Source of the DNA: Bradyrhizobium nivariense
Lineage (GTDB): Bacteria > Pseudomonadota > Alphaproteobacteria > Rhizobiales > Xanthobacteraceae
Direction: 5' to 3'
Length of the DNA: 64,000 nt
Assembly (NCBI RefSeq): GCF_029846715.1
Contig: NZ_JARVWW010000029.1
Location: 1-64,000, forward strand
In this document: piece by piece, positions 18,257 through 26,940 of the stretch
How the letters are laid out: each line of letters begins with the position of its first letter
How positions within the stretch are numbered: the stretch's first letter is position 1
The notes under the pieces: model-generated
The model's input: only the letters and a program-made list of their open reading frames with translations
Database searches by the model: none
What the model was told of the DNA's origin: nothing
Position numbers and translations under genes: made by a program

Positions 18257-18603
18257 AGATCCTGATGGTCGGCGACGGCATGAACGATGCGCCGTCGCTG
18301 GCGGCGGCGCACGTCTCGATGTCGCCGATCTCGGCCGCGCATTTGAGCCAGGCGACCGCCGATCTCGTCTTCCTCGGCCGGCCGCTGGCCCCGGTCGTTG
18401 CCGCCATCGACGCTTCGCGCAAGGCGCTGCACCTGATGCGGCAAAACCTCTGGCTCGCGATCGGCTACAACGTCCTCGCCGTGCCCGTTGCGATCAGCGG
18501 CGTCGTGACGCCCCTGATCGCCGCTGCCGCCATGAGCGGATCCTCGATCCTGGTGATGCTGAATTCGCTGCGGGCGCGCAGCGCCTCGCGGGAGATTTTG
18601 TGA
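18257..18603 (+). pseudogene. fixI: 3' remnant of a fixI/copA-type copper P-type ATPase
   Basis: Only the last ~115 codons of a P1B-type ATPase survive. They begin ILMVGDGMNDAPSLAAAHVS, the GDGxNDxP hinge motif, followed by the terminal two membrane helices (RQNLWLAIGYNVLAVPVAI and VTPLIAAAAMSGSSILVMLNS) and the normal end SLRARSASREIL. The phosphorylation site DKTG, the CPC ion site and the N-terminal metal domain are absent. Homology fades around 18240, where the MFS gene ends. An ATG at 18265 could give a 112-residue fragment, but it could not pump copper. In FixI/CcoI the complete protein supplies copper for cbb3 oxidase. The stop is followed immediately by ccoS, the usual fixI-fixS order. 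Confidence 0.85.
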
Positions 18604-18785
18604 TGGAAATCCTGGTTATCCTGGTGCCGCTGGCATTGATGCTCGGCCTCACAGGCCTCGTTGCCTTCCTCTGGTCGCTCCGGAGCGGCCAGTACGACGA
18701 TCTCGACGGCGCCGCCTGGCGTGCCATCGCCGACGACGAGCCGCCGCAGAGACCTGAGACAGACATGGCGCCGGCCAAGCGCTAG
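18603..18785 (+). CDS. ccoS: cbb3-type oxidase assembly protein CcoS/FixS
   Basis: A 60-residue protein with one N-terminal membrane helix (ILVILVPLALMLGLTGLVAFLW) followed by the family signature SLRSGQYDDLDGAAWRAI. CcoS is a small inner-membrane protein needed to assemble functional cbb3 cytochrome oxidase, acting with the copper ATPase FixI/CcoI. The gene looks intact although the ATPase gene before it is truncated and no other fixNOQP or fixGH gene is in view. Its ATG (18603) abuts the TGA of the fixI remnant. The stop overlaps, tail to tail, the stop of the minus-strand MFS gene. It may be an unexpressed leftover of a fixGHIS operon. Confidence 0.9.
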   Translation: MEILVILVPLALMLGLTGLVAFLWSLRSGQYDDLDGAAWRAIADDEPPQRPETDMAPAKR

Positions 18786-19978
18786 CGCTCCAGGTTGAAC
18801 GTGAGCAGGGCCGCGATCGCGAGAGCCATGCCGACACCGGCCACGCAGGCATGCCAGCCAAAGCTGTCGAACAGACGCCCGAGCACAGCGGTGCCGACCA
18901 GTCCGCCGCAGAAATAGCAGGCAAGATAGGTTCCGCTGGCGACGCCGCGGTTGTCGGCCGCAGTCTGCCCGACGAAGGCGGTTGCGGCGGCTTGCGCGAA
19001 AAAGGTGCCGACGCCAACCAGAGCCATGCCGGTGAGCACTCCACCCAAGTGCGGCGCCAGCATCAACGGCAAGCCAATTCCCGCAACTGCAAGCGCGCCC
19101 CAGATCGTCGTCCGCGCGCCGAACCGGGACGCCACCCTGCCGGCCAGCAAGGTCGTGACGACCGACGGCAGGAAGACGAAATAGACCAGCCCAAGATCCA
19201 TCATGCCCAGCGACAGCGGCGGCCGCACCAGAACGAAATTGACGAAAGTGAAAGTGCCGATGAAGGCGAACAGGATGCAGAAGCCGATGCCGAAGGCGGC
19301 ACGCAACCGCGGATTGCTCCAATGCGCGATGGTGGCGGAGCGCGGCGATGCCGCAGGCATCATTGCTCGCATCGGCTGCACGCGCTGGATGGTGAAATAG
19401 ACCAGCGCCGCGCCGGCGAGGTTGAGCGCTGCGAAGACATAGAAATTCCAGGCAAGGCCAAGGCCGTCGGCGACCGCCGCGGAGATCAGTCGGCCGACGA
19501 GGTTGCTCGCGACATTGCCGGTGATGTAGGCGGCAAAGGCGCCGCCGGCGTCCATGGCGCTGCATTGCTCGCCGAGATAAGCGAGGGTGAGAGCGAAGGC
19601 GGACGCCATGCACGCGCCCTGAGCGATCCGCAAGGCGGTGAAGACGGCAAGGTTTGGCGCTGACGCCAGCAGGCTGGTCGGTATCGCCAGCAGCGCCAGG
19701 CTGAGCAGAATGCCGGTCCGCCGGTTGATCTGCGGGCTGAAGAAGCCGACGACGAGCCCCGCGACGGCCATGGTGCTGGCATTGACGGCAAAGCTCATCG
19801 CTGCGGGCGTGACGCCGTAGTGGCGCGTCAGCGAGGGCAGGATCGCCTGTGTCGCGAAGAGATCGACGACGGTCAGGAAGGCGGTCAGTCCAATGACGAG
19901 CGAGCGGAGTATGAGTCGCGGGGAATGCTCATCCATTGTCATCGCACTCGGCTTGATGGGCGCGGAAAGATCAGTCAT
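18782..19978 (-). CDS. MFS transporter (drug/metabolite efflux type)
   Basis: A 398-residue protein with twelve predicted helices, starting MTDLSAPIKPS at ATG 19978 preceded by GGGAGA. The frame is open to 20116, but the extra residues overlap the cupin gene and look non-coding. Features are FLTVVDLFATQAILPSLTRHYG in helix 1, GFFSPQINRRTG (motif A region), RIAQGACMASAFALTLAYLGE and a C-terminal half beginning LRAAFGIGFCILFAFIGTF. It resembles YnfM/AraJ-type efflux carriers. It probably exports small organic compounds; the substrate is not identifiable. It lies convergent with ccoS. Confidence 0.87.
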   Translation of the reverse strand: MTDLSAPIKPSAMTMDEHSPRLILRSLVIGLTAFLTVVDLFATQAILPSLTRHYGVTPAAMSFAVNASTMAVAGLVVGFFSPQINRRTGILLSLALLAIPTSLLASAPNLAVFTALRIAQGACMASAFALTLAYLGEQCSAMDAGGAFAAYITGNVASNLVGRLISAAVADGLGLAWNFYVFAALNLAGAALVYFTIQRVQPMRAMMPAASPRSATIAHWSNPRLRAAFGIGFCILFAFIGTFTFVNFVLVRPPLSLGMMDLGLVYFVFLPSVVTTLLAGRVASRFGARTTIWGALAVAGIGLPLMLAPHLGGVLTGMALVGVGTFFAQAAATAFVGQTAADNRGVASGTYLACYFCGGLVGTAVLGRLFDSFGWHACVAGVGMALAIAALLTFNLER

Positions 19979-20072
19979 GGCGTCGGGTCTCCCGTGTAAG
20001 ATGTGGCGCCCGGCATGGCATGAGGATCCGGGTGCCACATCGGTAACGATCAGGCTGGGGCCGGGACGCTCG

Positions 20073-20552
20073 TCACATGTGATGGTCGTTGGGATCCTTG
20101 CGGACGTCGCCGACATAGAGAATGACGGTTTCCTTGCCGAGGTTCTTCCACCAGTGCGAGGTGCCGTAGACCTCGGGGCGGATGTCGCCGGCCCTATGCA
20201 GGATCGGATCGACGCAATTGGAGGCGTATTCGACGATCTCGCCCTGCTGTACGAAGATGAGGGCAGGGCGGTCGTCGTGGCTGTGCCAGGGCACGATGCC
20301 GCCGGGCTCGATGGTCAGCTTGCGGAAGCGCAGCTCGCGGCCCTCGATACGCGCCGGCTGCTTGCCGAGGTCGATTGCACCGAGGGTGGTGTCGGTGACG
20401 CCGACCGGCTTGTAGTCGACCATCTGCTGCGCATTCGGCCTGATCTTGTCGGCCGGGCATTCGCCGGCGAAGACCGGCGTTGCAAACATAAGCGTGCCGA
20501 GAACGGCAACGCCCGTCAAAACTACGCGCGACAATGTGTGGTGCCTGGACAT
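20073..20552 (-). CDS. Exported cupin-domain protein
   Basis: A 159-residue protein with a signal peptide (MSRHHTLSRVVLTGVAVLGT, cleavage after PVFAG) and one cupin_2 beta-barrel. The metal-binding cupin motif 1 reads GGIVPWHSHDDRPALIFVQQGE and motif 2 includes HRAGDIRPEVYGTSHWWKN. The two His in WHSHDD and the downstream Glu/His are the likely metal ligands. It is predicted periplasmic; the small-molecule substrate is unknown. It lies upstream of and in the same direction as the MFS exporter at 18782-19978, with 94 bp between, so the two may form a transcription unit. Confidence 0.85.
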   Translation of the reverse strand: MSRHHTLSRVVLTGVAVLGTLMFATPVFAGECPADKIRPNAQQMVDYKPVGVTDTTLGAIDLGKQPARIEGRELRFRKLTIEPGGIVPWHSHDDRPALIFVQQGEIVEYASNCVDPILHRAGDIRPEVYGTSHWWKNLGKETVILYVGDVRKDPNDHHM

Positions 20553-20788
20553 GGGGGACTCCTGTATTGGCCTCGACCTCGTTGGTCGCCGGCTATGACG
20601 GGAACTTCATCCAGAACGCGTCTATCTTGAAATGCCCGCTGGCTCTCGATGCGATAGCCCGGCGCTATGTCGATGCGCGGCGGCTATCGAAGCGATTGGG
20701 CATCGGTATTTCCGCTTCGAGAATATCCGGCGTTCGATGGCGGCGCGCCCGGTTGGCGGGCGTTCACGTCAATCCGGAGGAGCATTTC

Positions 20789-21073
20789 ATGACGAGACTG
20801 TCCAAGACCCTGATCGCCACCGCTGCGTTTGCGGTGATCGCCACGTCGGCGTTTTCTGAAGCGGCCTGGGATTTCAAGGCCGGCATGGCCTATGTCTATG
20901 GCGGTCCCGGGAAGATGTCGGCGATGGCGATGGCCCCGGCCGAGAAGAACCACGAGGCCATGATGAAGAACGCCAAGAAGGTGCCGGAGAATACCGTCTT
21001 CTTCATGGACAACGGTGCGCTGTACTCCACCTCGGGGCGGCTCGATCCGACCGGCAATTTCTACGTGAACTGA
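20789..21073 (+). CDS. Small exported protein of unknown function
   Basis: A 94-residue protein with a signal peptide (MTRLSKTLIATAAFAVIATS, cleavage near SEA). The mature part is Met-, Lys- and Gly-rich: GMAYVYGGPGKMSAMAMAP, then EKNHEAMMKNAKKVPENTV and FFMDNGALYSTSGRLDPTG. CCGGAGGAG at 20775-20783 is a strong ribosome site and fixes this ATG within a longer open frame. Similar Met/His-containing exported proteins in Bradyrhizobium are of unknown role; the Met clusters could bind copper, but this is speculative. Upstream (20553-20788) shows no other gene. Confidence 0.75.
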   Translation: MTRLSKTLIATAAFAVIATSAFSEAAWDFKAGMAYVYGGPGKMSAMAMAPAEKNHEAMMKNAKKVPENTVFFMDNGALYSTSGRLDPTGNFYVN

Positions 21074-21155
21074 GCAGGTCCCGGCATCGCGGCCGCCCCT
21101 TGCGGGCGGCCGAACCGGGGCACTAGTATTCACCTCAAGAATGCCGGAGCGGAAG

Positions 21156-21872
21156 ATGACGTCACTCTTGCCAGCCAACGCCGAGCGGCTCAGGTCCGCC
21201 TTCGAGCACTGCCGCGACATGGACGGCACGCTGAACGAACAGCTCCGTGCCTATGCCGACGCCAGCCGTGAGCTCTTCCCGGCCTATGGCGAGGCGGTCG
21301 ATCGCCTGGTGGCGAGATTGGGCGGGAACGGCGGTGGCGAGACCGCGCCGCACCCGGGCGATGCGATGCCGCCATTCATGCTGCCGGACGAAGGCGGACG
21401 TCTCGTCGCGCTGACCGCGCTGCTGGAGAGCGGTCCGGTCGCGGTGATGTTCTTCCGCGGCCATTGGTGTCCTTATTGCCGGCTCAACGTCCGCGCCGTG
21501 GTCCAGGCACTGGACCGCATCGAGGCCATGGGCGCGCGGATCGTCGCGATCATGCCCGAGACGCAGGAATTCACAAGGCAGCTCAAGGCCGACTCCGGTG
21601 CGCCGTTTCCGATCCTGACCGACCTCGACAATGGCTACGCATTGTCACTCAATCTGGCGATCTGGCTCGGCACCGAAATCCAGAACCTGTTGTGCTATCA
21701 GGACATGGCGAAATTCCACGGCAATGACGGCTGGATGCTGCCGATCCCGGCCGTGTTCGTGGTCGGACGCGACGGCATCGTAAGAGCCCGCTTCGTCGAC
21801 CCTGATTTCCGCAAGCGCATGGAGATCGACGATTTGCTCGAGGCACTCGAAAACGCGAGCGCGAAACGCTGA
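21156..21872 (+). CDS. Peroxiredoxin-like AhpC/TSA family protein
   Basis: About 238 residues with a thioredoxin fold of the AhpC/TSA class. The active-site stretch is VAVMFFRGHWCPYCRLNVRA, with a CxxC arrangement rather than the single peroxidatic Cys of classical peroxiredoxins. PFPILTDLDNGYALSLNLAIW and IPAVFVVGRDGIVRARFVDPDF follow. The helical N-terminal extension (about 70 residues) is typical of the YLR109/bacterial peroxiredoxin-like subgroup. ATG 21156 is preceded by GGAG and GGAAG; ATG 21141 is possible. It is expected to reduce peroxides, or act as a thiol oxidoreductase, in the cytoplasm. Confidence 0.85.
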   Translation: MTSLLPANAERLRSAFEHCRDMDGTLNEQLRAYADASRELFPAYGEAVDRLVARLGGNGGGETAPHPGDAMPPFMLPDEGGRLVALTALLESGPVAVMFFRGHWCPYCRLNVRAVVQALDRIEAMGARIVAIMPETQEFTRQLKADSGAPFPILTDLDNGYALSLNLAIWLGTEIQNLLCYQDMAKFHGNDGWMLPIPAVFVVGRDGIVRARFVDPDFRKRMEIDDLLEALENASAKR

Positions 21873-21894
21873 ATCTTGCGTTATCGTCCCGAGC

Positions 21895-22782
21895 CTATCC
21901 CGCGATCGCTCGCCAGTCCGCGCCGCGCAGCATCCGCATCACGGCATTGGCCACCGCCGTGCGTTGCCGGCCGGCCACTCCGTAGAGGCTGACGGTGCGG
22001 CGGGCATCCAGCCCTGTGACCGCAGCGCGCGTCAATCTCTCCGGCACGGCGGAAGTGTGTGGCACCATGGCGATGCCGATGTCGGCTTCGACGAGCTCGA
22101 TCAGATCGCGCTCGCTGGAGACTTCGTGGCCGTGTGCGACGTCGATGCCGTGCTCGCGCAGGCTCGCGGTGATGCGGCCAAAATGTTCGCAGAACGTCCG
22201 GCTCAGCAGTTGCTCTGCGTGCAGATCGTCCAATTCGATCGAGCTGCGGCCGGCCAGCCGATGTCCGTCGCTGACGACGAGCTCGAAACCCTCTGTAAAG
22301 AGTGGCCAGACGTCGAGCCGGTCCCAGTCCTCGTCGATCTCGGCGGCGATGCCGAGCTCGGCTTCGCCCTTCTTCAGGAATTCCGCGACCTCGCGGCTCG
22401 AGCCGCGCAGGAAGCGAAACTCGAGCCGGTTGAACTGCCGTTTGATCTCGTTGAGATACGGAATGAGCAGCGCCAGATCGATCGAATGGGTCAGCGCGAT
22501 GCGGAGCGCGCCGATCTCTCCGCTTTTGAACGAGGAAGCGAGTGTGCGTGCGCCGGCGGCGGCGTCATAGCACTGCTTCAGCAGCGGATGCATGCGCTGG
22601 CCTAGCTCGGTCAGTTGAGCTGCCGGGCGCTCGCGCCGGAACAGGTCGCCGCCCAGCTCGGCTTCGAGCTGCTTGATCGCGCGTGTCAGCGAGGGCTGCG
22701 TGACGTTGCATTCCTCGGCCGCGCGCGTGAAATTCAAGAGCTGCGCGACCGCGAGGAAATAGCGGACCTGGTGCATTTCCAT
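21895..22782 (-). CDS. LysR-family transcriptional regulator
   Basis: A 295-residue regulator. The N-terminal winged helix-turn-helix reads MEMHQVRYFLAVAQLLNFTR, then AAEECNVTQPSLTRAIKQLE. The effector domain runs from about residue 90 (GALRIALTHSIDLALLIPYL) to the end. The frame is open far upstream (to 23961) through the antisense of the patatin gene, but the LysR homology begins at ATG 22782. It is divergent from the patatin-like gene at 22981 with about 200 bp between them, the usual arrangement for a LysR protein controlling its neighbour. The inducer is unknown. Confidence 0.9.
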   Translation of the reverse strand: MEMHQVRYFLAVAQLLNFTRAAEECNVTQPSLTRAIKQLEAELGGDLFRRERPAAQLTELGQRMHPLLKQCYDAAAGARTLASSFKSGEIGALRIALTHSIDLALLIPYLNEIKRQFNRLEFRFLRGSSREVAEFLKKGEAELGIAAEIDEDWDRLDVWPLFTEGFELVVSDGHRLAGRSSIELDDLHAEQLLSRTFCEHFGRITASLREHGIDVAHGHEVSSERDLIELVEADIGIAMVPHTSAVPERLTRAAVTGLDARRTVSLYGVAGRQRTAVANAVMRMLRGADWRAIAG

Positions 22783-22980
22783 GGATCGGCTCCCAGCGAG
22801 ATCGGCCGGAAATCTAACCGATCGGCGCCGGGAATGATATCCTGGCCGCAATAGCACGTGCGTATGGTTTCGGAAGCCAGCCGGCATTTCCAAAAGGCCC
22901 GACAATCGCCGAGAACGGCAGGACGTAACAATAGCCTTACGCCCGACGAATGATAACCGTTGGCTCGACAGGAGAGAGAC

Positions 22981-24129
22981 ATGAACGGCATGCAGGACAA
23001 CGGGCGCCGAAAGAGCATGGACCTGCCGGGTCAGGTCGTGCTCGTGCTTCAGGGCGGCGGCGCGCTCGGCTCGTACCAGGCCGGCGTCTACCAGGCGCTG
23101 CACGAGGCTGGCATCGAGCCGGACTGGATCATCGGCACCTCGATCGGTGCCATCAATGCCAGCCTTATTGCGGGTAATGCGCCGGAGCACCGGCTTGCGC
23201 GCCTGAGAGAGTTCTGGAAGCGGATGGAGCAGAAGCCGGTCTGGGACTGGCGCAGCGCGTTTCCCGGCTTCAACGAGAAGCTGGCCTATTGGTCGGCCGT
23301 GACCCACGGCATTCCAGGCTTCTTCCGACCCAATCCGCTGGCGCATGCTGGTGATTCCTATCCGCTCGGCGCCGATCACGCCGGATTCTATTCCACTGCG
23401 CCTCTGGAGGAGACGCTGCGCGAGCTGGTCGATTTCGATCTGGCCAATCGCTGCACGCCGCGGCTGACGGTCGGCGCGGCTCATGTCGGCACCAGCCAGA
23501 TGCGCTATTTCGACAGCCGCGACGGTGAGCTGACGGTGAAGCATGTCATGGCTTCTGGCGCATTGCCGCCGGCATTCCCGGCAGTGCGGATCGATGGCGA
23601 ACTCTATTGGGACGGGGGCATCCTCTCGAACACGCCGACGGAAGCGGTGTTCGACGACAATCCACGCAGGGATTCGCTGATCTTCTCGGTGCATCTGTGG
23701 AATCCCGTCGGCGCCGAGCCGACCACGATGGCGGAGGTGCTGAACCGGCACAAGGACGTGATGTATTCCAGTCGGATCGCGAGCCAGATCGAACGCCAGC
23801 AGCAGGCCCATCGCCTGCGCCATGTCATCAACCAGCTTGCGGAACGATTGCCCGAGAGCGAGCGCAGCGATGCCGCGGTGAGGGAGCTGATGAGCTACGG
23901 CTGTCCGACCCGTATGCACGTCGTGCGGCTGCTGGCGCCGCAGCTCGACCGCGAGACCCATACCAAGGATATCGACTTCAGTCCGTCAGGGATCACGCGG
24001 CGCTGGCATGCCGGCTATGCTCACACGAGGTCGGTGCTCGCGCGAAAACCGTGGATCGGCGAGTTCGATCCGCTCGCCGGTGTGGTCCTGCACGAGCATA
24101 TGGACGAGATGCCGATTGCGGCGGAGTGA
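22981..24129 (+). CDS. Patatin-like phospholipase with DUF3734
   Basis: A 382-residue protein. The patatin domain has the oxyanion-hole motif LQGGGALGSYQAGVYQAL, the nucleophile elbow GTSIGA (Ser) and the Asp of the dyad in YWDGGILSNTP. The C-terminal half (about 210-380: RDSLIFSVHLWNPVGAEPTT, PSGITRRWHAGYAHTRSVL) matches DUF3734. Patatin-DUF3734 proteins occur widely in alphaproteobacteria and are thought to act on lipids or polyhydroxyalkanoate-related substrates. AGGAGAGAG just before ATG 22981 fixes the start. No signal peptide, so cytoplasmic. Divergently transcribed from the LysR gene at 21895-22782. Confidence 0.9.
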   Translation: MNGMQDNGRRKSMDLPGQVVLVLQGGGALGSYQAGVYQALHEAGIEPDWIIGTSIGAINASLIAGNAPEHRLARLREFWKRMEQKPVWDWRSAFPGFNEKLAYWSAVTHGIPGFFRPNPLAHAGDSYPLGADHAGFYSTAPLEETLRELVDFDLANRCTPRLTVGAAHVGTSQMRYFDSRDGELTVKHVMASGALPPAFPAVRIDGELYWDGGILSNTPTEAVFDDNPRRDSLIFSVHLWNPVGAEPTTMAEVLNRHKDVMYSSRIASQIERQQQAHRLRHVINQLAERLPESERSDAAVRELMSYGCPTRMHVVRLLAPQLDRETHTKDIDFSPSGITRRWHAGYAHTRSVLARKPWIGEFDPLAGVVLHEHMDEMPIAAE

Positions 24130-24223
24130 GGGCGTCGTCCGTCATTTGTTTTCGGGCGGTGACGATGTCACGGGCGCGCGGTCTGGGTTATTGTCGTGAC
24201 GTCTTCGTCGCGAGGCCCGCAAA

Positions 24224-25168
24224 TTGGTCGTTGAGAAAGATCTGGAGGCGGCCCTCGATCAGGTCCGTGCCAACGCAGCGGGACCGGTTCCGGGCGTGTT
24301 CGGCCCGTCGTCGGTGACCTGGCAGATCGACCGGGAGGCCGTCATCTTTCTCGGCGCCGGTCGTGCGCTGTTGCTGCAACTGGCGCATCCCTGGGTCGCG
24401 GCCGCCATCGCCGAGCATTCGCGGACCTTGGCCGATCCGATCGGGCGATTTCACCGCACCTTCGACATCGTCTTTGCCATGGTGTTCGGCTCGCTCGACC
24501 GCGCGCTGTTGTCGTCGCGGCAACTGCACCGGCGCCACAGCATGATCGTCGGCGAGATGCCCGAGACCGTGGGTCCGTTTGCGGCTGGGTCGCGCTACTG
24601 TGCCAACGACATTCCGTCGCTGCGCTGGGTTCATGCCACGCTGGTCGAGACCGCGCTGATGGCGCATGATCTGGTTTTGCCGCCGCTCTCGGCGGAGGAA
24701 CGCGAACGCTACTGGACCGAGAGCCGGGCGTTCGGCGCCTTGTTCGGATTGACGGCGGACGATCTGCCCGCGGACTGGTCGGGCTTTGCGGCCTACACCG
24801 CGGCAATGACGCAGTCGGACACGCTGACCGTCAGTCCGGCCGCGCGCGAGATTGCGAGACAGATTTTTGGCGGCGCCCGTCCGTGGTTGCGGCCACCGCG
24901 ATGGTATGGTGCGCTCACGGCCAGCCTGCTGCCGGAGCCTTTGCGCGCGGGCTTTGGTCTCGAGCTCGACGAGCGCAACATCAGGTCGGCCGACAACGCG
25001 CTCCGATGGATACGGCGCGTCTATCCGAAACTGCCGGATCGGTTGCGCTATGTCGGTCCCTACCAGGAAGCGCAGGCGCGGCTGCGCGGCGAGCCGCAGC
25101 CGGACTGGATGACCCGATGCCTCAACAGGATCTGGATCGGGCGGCCGCAGATGGATCACCGCCGCTAA
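24224..25168 (+). CDS. DUF2236 (MpaB-type oxygenase) protein
   Basis: A 314-residue protein of the DUF2236/ER-bound oxygenase family, which includes latex-clearing protein and MpaB. Recognisable blocks are EAVIFLGAGRALLLQLAHPW, GRFHRTFDIVFAMVFGSLDRA, then LHRRHSMIVGEMPETVG, the conserved His-rich helix, and LRWVHATLVETALMAHDLV. These His (LAHPW, LHRRH, WVHAT) are the putative haem/metal-site residues. There is no good ATG; the first in-frame initiator before the homology is TTG 24224 and no clear ribosome site is seen. It follows the patatin gene by 94 bp. Substrate unknown. Confidence 0.8.
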   Translation: MVVEKDLEAALDQVRANAAGPVPGVFGPSSVTWQIDREAVIFLGAGRALLLQLAHPWVAAAIAEHSRTLADPIGRFHRTFDIVFAMVFGSLDRALLSSRQLHRRHSMIVGEMPETVGPFAAGSRYCANDIPSLRWVHATLVETALMAHDLVLPPLSAEERERYWTESRAFGALFGLTADDLPADWSGFAAYTAAMTQSDTLTVSPAAREIARQIFGGARPWLRPPRWYGALTASLLPEPLRAGFGLELDERNIRSADNALRWIRRVYPKLPDRLRYVGPYQEAQARLRGEPQPDWMTRCLNRIWIGRPQMDHRR

Positions 25169-25181
25169 GAAGCGTCTCCCG

Positions 25182-25319
25182 CGTGTCCCGGACAAGCTGC
25201 AACGCGTGAGCGTTGCGGCGCAGAGCCGGGACCCGGGGGCCATGAATTCCTGTGCGACATGGGCCCCGGCTCTGCAGCGCACCGTCGAAGAGACGCTGCG
25301 CTGCGTCTGGGGCACGAGA
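25182..25319. repeat. Palindromic repeat element, copy 1
   Basis: About 138 bp between the DUF2236 gene and glgA. It runs from CGTGTCCCGGACAAGCTGCA through CAGAGCCGGGACCC, and from GGGCCCCGGCTCTG to TGGGGCACGAG, with self-complementary arms. A second copy in the opposite orientation is at 59870-60006. It resembles dispersed palindromic elements of Bradyrhizobium and may end transcription of the two convergent genes. Confidence 0.75.
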
Positions 25320-25330
25320 GATCGCGCGCC

Positions 25331-26746
25331 TCACGCCGACGCCAGCTTCCGGTACAGCGCGTTGTAGCTGCCGGCCGAGATGGTCCAGGAGAACGACCGT
25401 CCCATCGCGCTGCGGCGCATGGTGTCGAGCTGGTCCTGCGCCATGAACGCCTCGAACGCCCGGCGAACGCCGCCGAGAAGGGATTCGTGCGAGGGTTTTG
25501 AGAACAGGAAGCCAGTTTCGCCGTCGGTGATGGTCTCGGCAAGGCCGCCGGTCTGGTGGCCGATCGGCAGCGAGCCGAAGCGCTGGGCGTACATCTGGCT
25601 CAGCCCGCAGGGCTCGAAGCGCGACGGCATCAATGTGAAATCGCTGCCGGCGAAGATGCGCCGCGCCTGGGCGTCGTTGAAGCCGATCGTAACCCCGATG
25701 GCGTCGGGACGGCGGCGATGCGCGTTGATCAGCGCCTGCTCGAGCGCCGGCTCGCCGGAGCCGGTGACCACGATCTGCCCGCCGGCATCGACGATCTCGT
25801 CGGCCGCCGACAGCACGAGGTCGATACCCTTCTGGTGCACGAGCCGGGCGACGATGCCGAACATCGGGCCGCGCGACACTGCAAGCCCGAACTGCTTGCG
25901 CACATAGTCCGCATTGGCCTTCTTGCCGATCCAGTCGCCGGCGCCGAACTGCTGGGCAAGCTGGGCGCAGGAACGCGGATCCCAGCTCTCGTCGATGCCG
26001 TTGAGGATGCCGGTCAACTCGGCCGCGTCGGAGCGGGCTCGAAGCAGGCCTTCGAGGCCGCAGCCGAATTCATCCGTGGTGATCTCGCGCGCATACGTCC
26101 CACTGACGGTGGTGAGGTGCGAGGCGTAGACCAGCCCGGCCTTGAGGAAGGAGAGCTGGTCGTAGAACTCGACACCGTCGATATGGAACGAGCTCTCGGG
26201 GACGCCAATTCGTCGCAGCGAGTCCTTGGGGAAGAGGCCCTGATAGGCGAGGTTGTGAATGGTCAGGATCGACGGCAGCTTGCTGCCGCGCCAGGCGAGG
26301 TAGGCCGGCACAAGTGAAGCCTGCCAGTCATTGGCATGGATCAGGTCTGCTGCCCAATTCTTGTCCAGCTTGCCCATGGCAAGCTCAGCGGCGGCCGAGG
26401 CAAAGCGCGCGAAGCGGATGTCGTTGTCCGGCCAGTCGCGCCCGGACTCGTCGCCATAGGGATTACCCGGCCGGTCGTAGAGTTGCGAGCACAACAGCAC
26501 ATAGACCGGCAGGCCGTCCTTGGTCGCGGCCCGGCCGAGCGAGCAGGCCGGCATCTCCGCGAACGCCGGACAGCGGCCAACGACCTGGATATGCGTGAGT
26601 TGTTCGATGATGTCGCGATAGCCGGGGAGCATGACCCGGATATCGGCGAAAGGACGTAGCGCTCTCGGAAGGGCGGCGGAAACGGCACCAAGTCCGCCAA
26701 CGCGGACGAAGTCGTCCATCTCTGTTGTAACGAACAAGACCCTCAA
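25331..26746 (-). CDS. glgA: Glycogen synthase (ADP-glucose)
   Basis: A 471-residue family 5 glycosyltransferase. The N-terminal domain begins MRVLFVTTEMDDFVRVGGLG; the usual KxGGL donor motif is RVGGL here. ADLIHANDWQASLVPAYLAW and LTIHNLAYQGLFP are typical GlgA blocks. The C-terminal domain has IVARLVHQKGIDLVLSA and DFTLMPSRFEPCGLSQMYAQ, the E-x7 nucleotide-sugar loop, and GGLAETI. It extends alpha-1,4-glucan from ADP-glucose in the cytoplasm. The usual partners glgC, glgB and glgP are not adjacent, so this may be a second copy. Diverges from the CoA-transferase at 26941. Confidence 0.9.
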   Translation of the reverse strand: MRVLFVTTEMDDFVRVGGLGAVSAALPRALRPFADIRVMLPGYRDIIEQLTHIQVVGRCPAFAEMPACSLGRAATKDGLPVYVLLCSQLYDRPGNPYGDESGRDWPDNDIRFARFASAAAELAMGKLDKNWAADLIHANDWQASLVPAYLAWRGSKLPSILTIHNLAYQGLFPKDSLRRIGVPESSFHIDGVEFYDQLSFLKAGLVYASHLTTVSGTYAREITTDEFGCGLEGLLRARSDAAELTGILNGIDESWDPRSCAQLAQQFGAGDWIGKKANADYVRKQFGLAVSRGPMFGIVARLVHQKGIDLVLSAADEIVDAGGQIVVTGSGEPALEQALINAHRRRPDAIGVTIGFNDAQARRIFAGSDFTLMPSRFEPCGLSQMYAQRFGSLPIGHQTGGLAETITDGETGFLFSKPSHESLLGGVRRAFEAFMAQDQLDTMRRSAMGRSFSWTISAGSYNALYRKLASA

Positions 26747-26940
26747 GAACGATTGCCCTCATCCGATCCCGTTTGCTGCTATGCAAGAACGGGTCCAGTT
26801 GCCCACGGAATTCTCGAGCCCGCCCGCGCGACGCGTCCGTTCGGTAAAGACTTTCCTACTCAGCCGCCGCCCTCTAGGGTCAGCGCACCAATAACAGAGA
26901 ACTTCGATAGTTCCTAAGTGACTTGAGGACGCAAGCAGGC

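Noticed and set aside
22783..23961. Long N-terminal extension of the LysR frame
   Set aside because: It is antisense to the patatin-like gene; LysR proteins start at the HTH, here at 22782.
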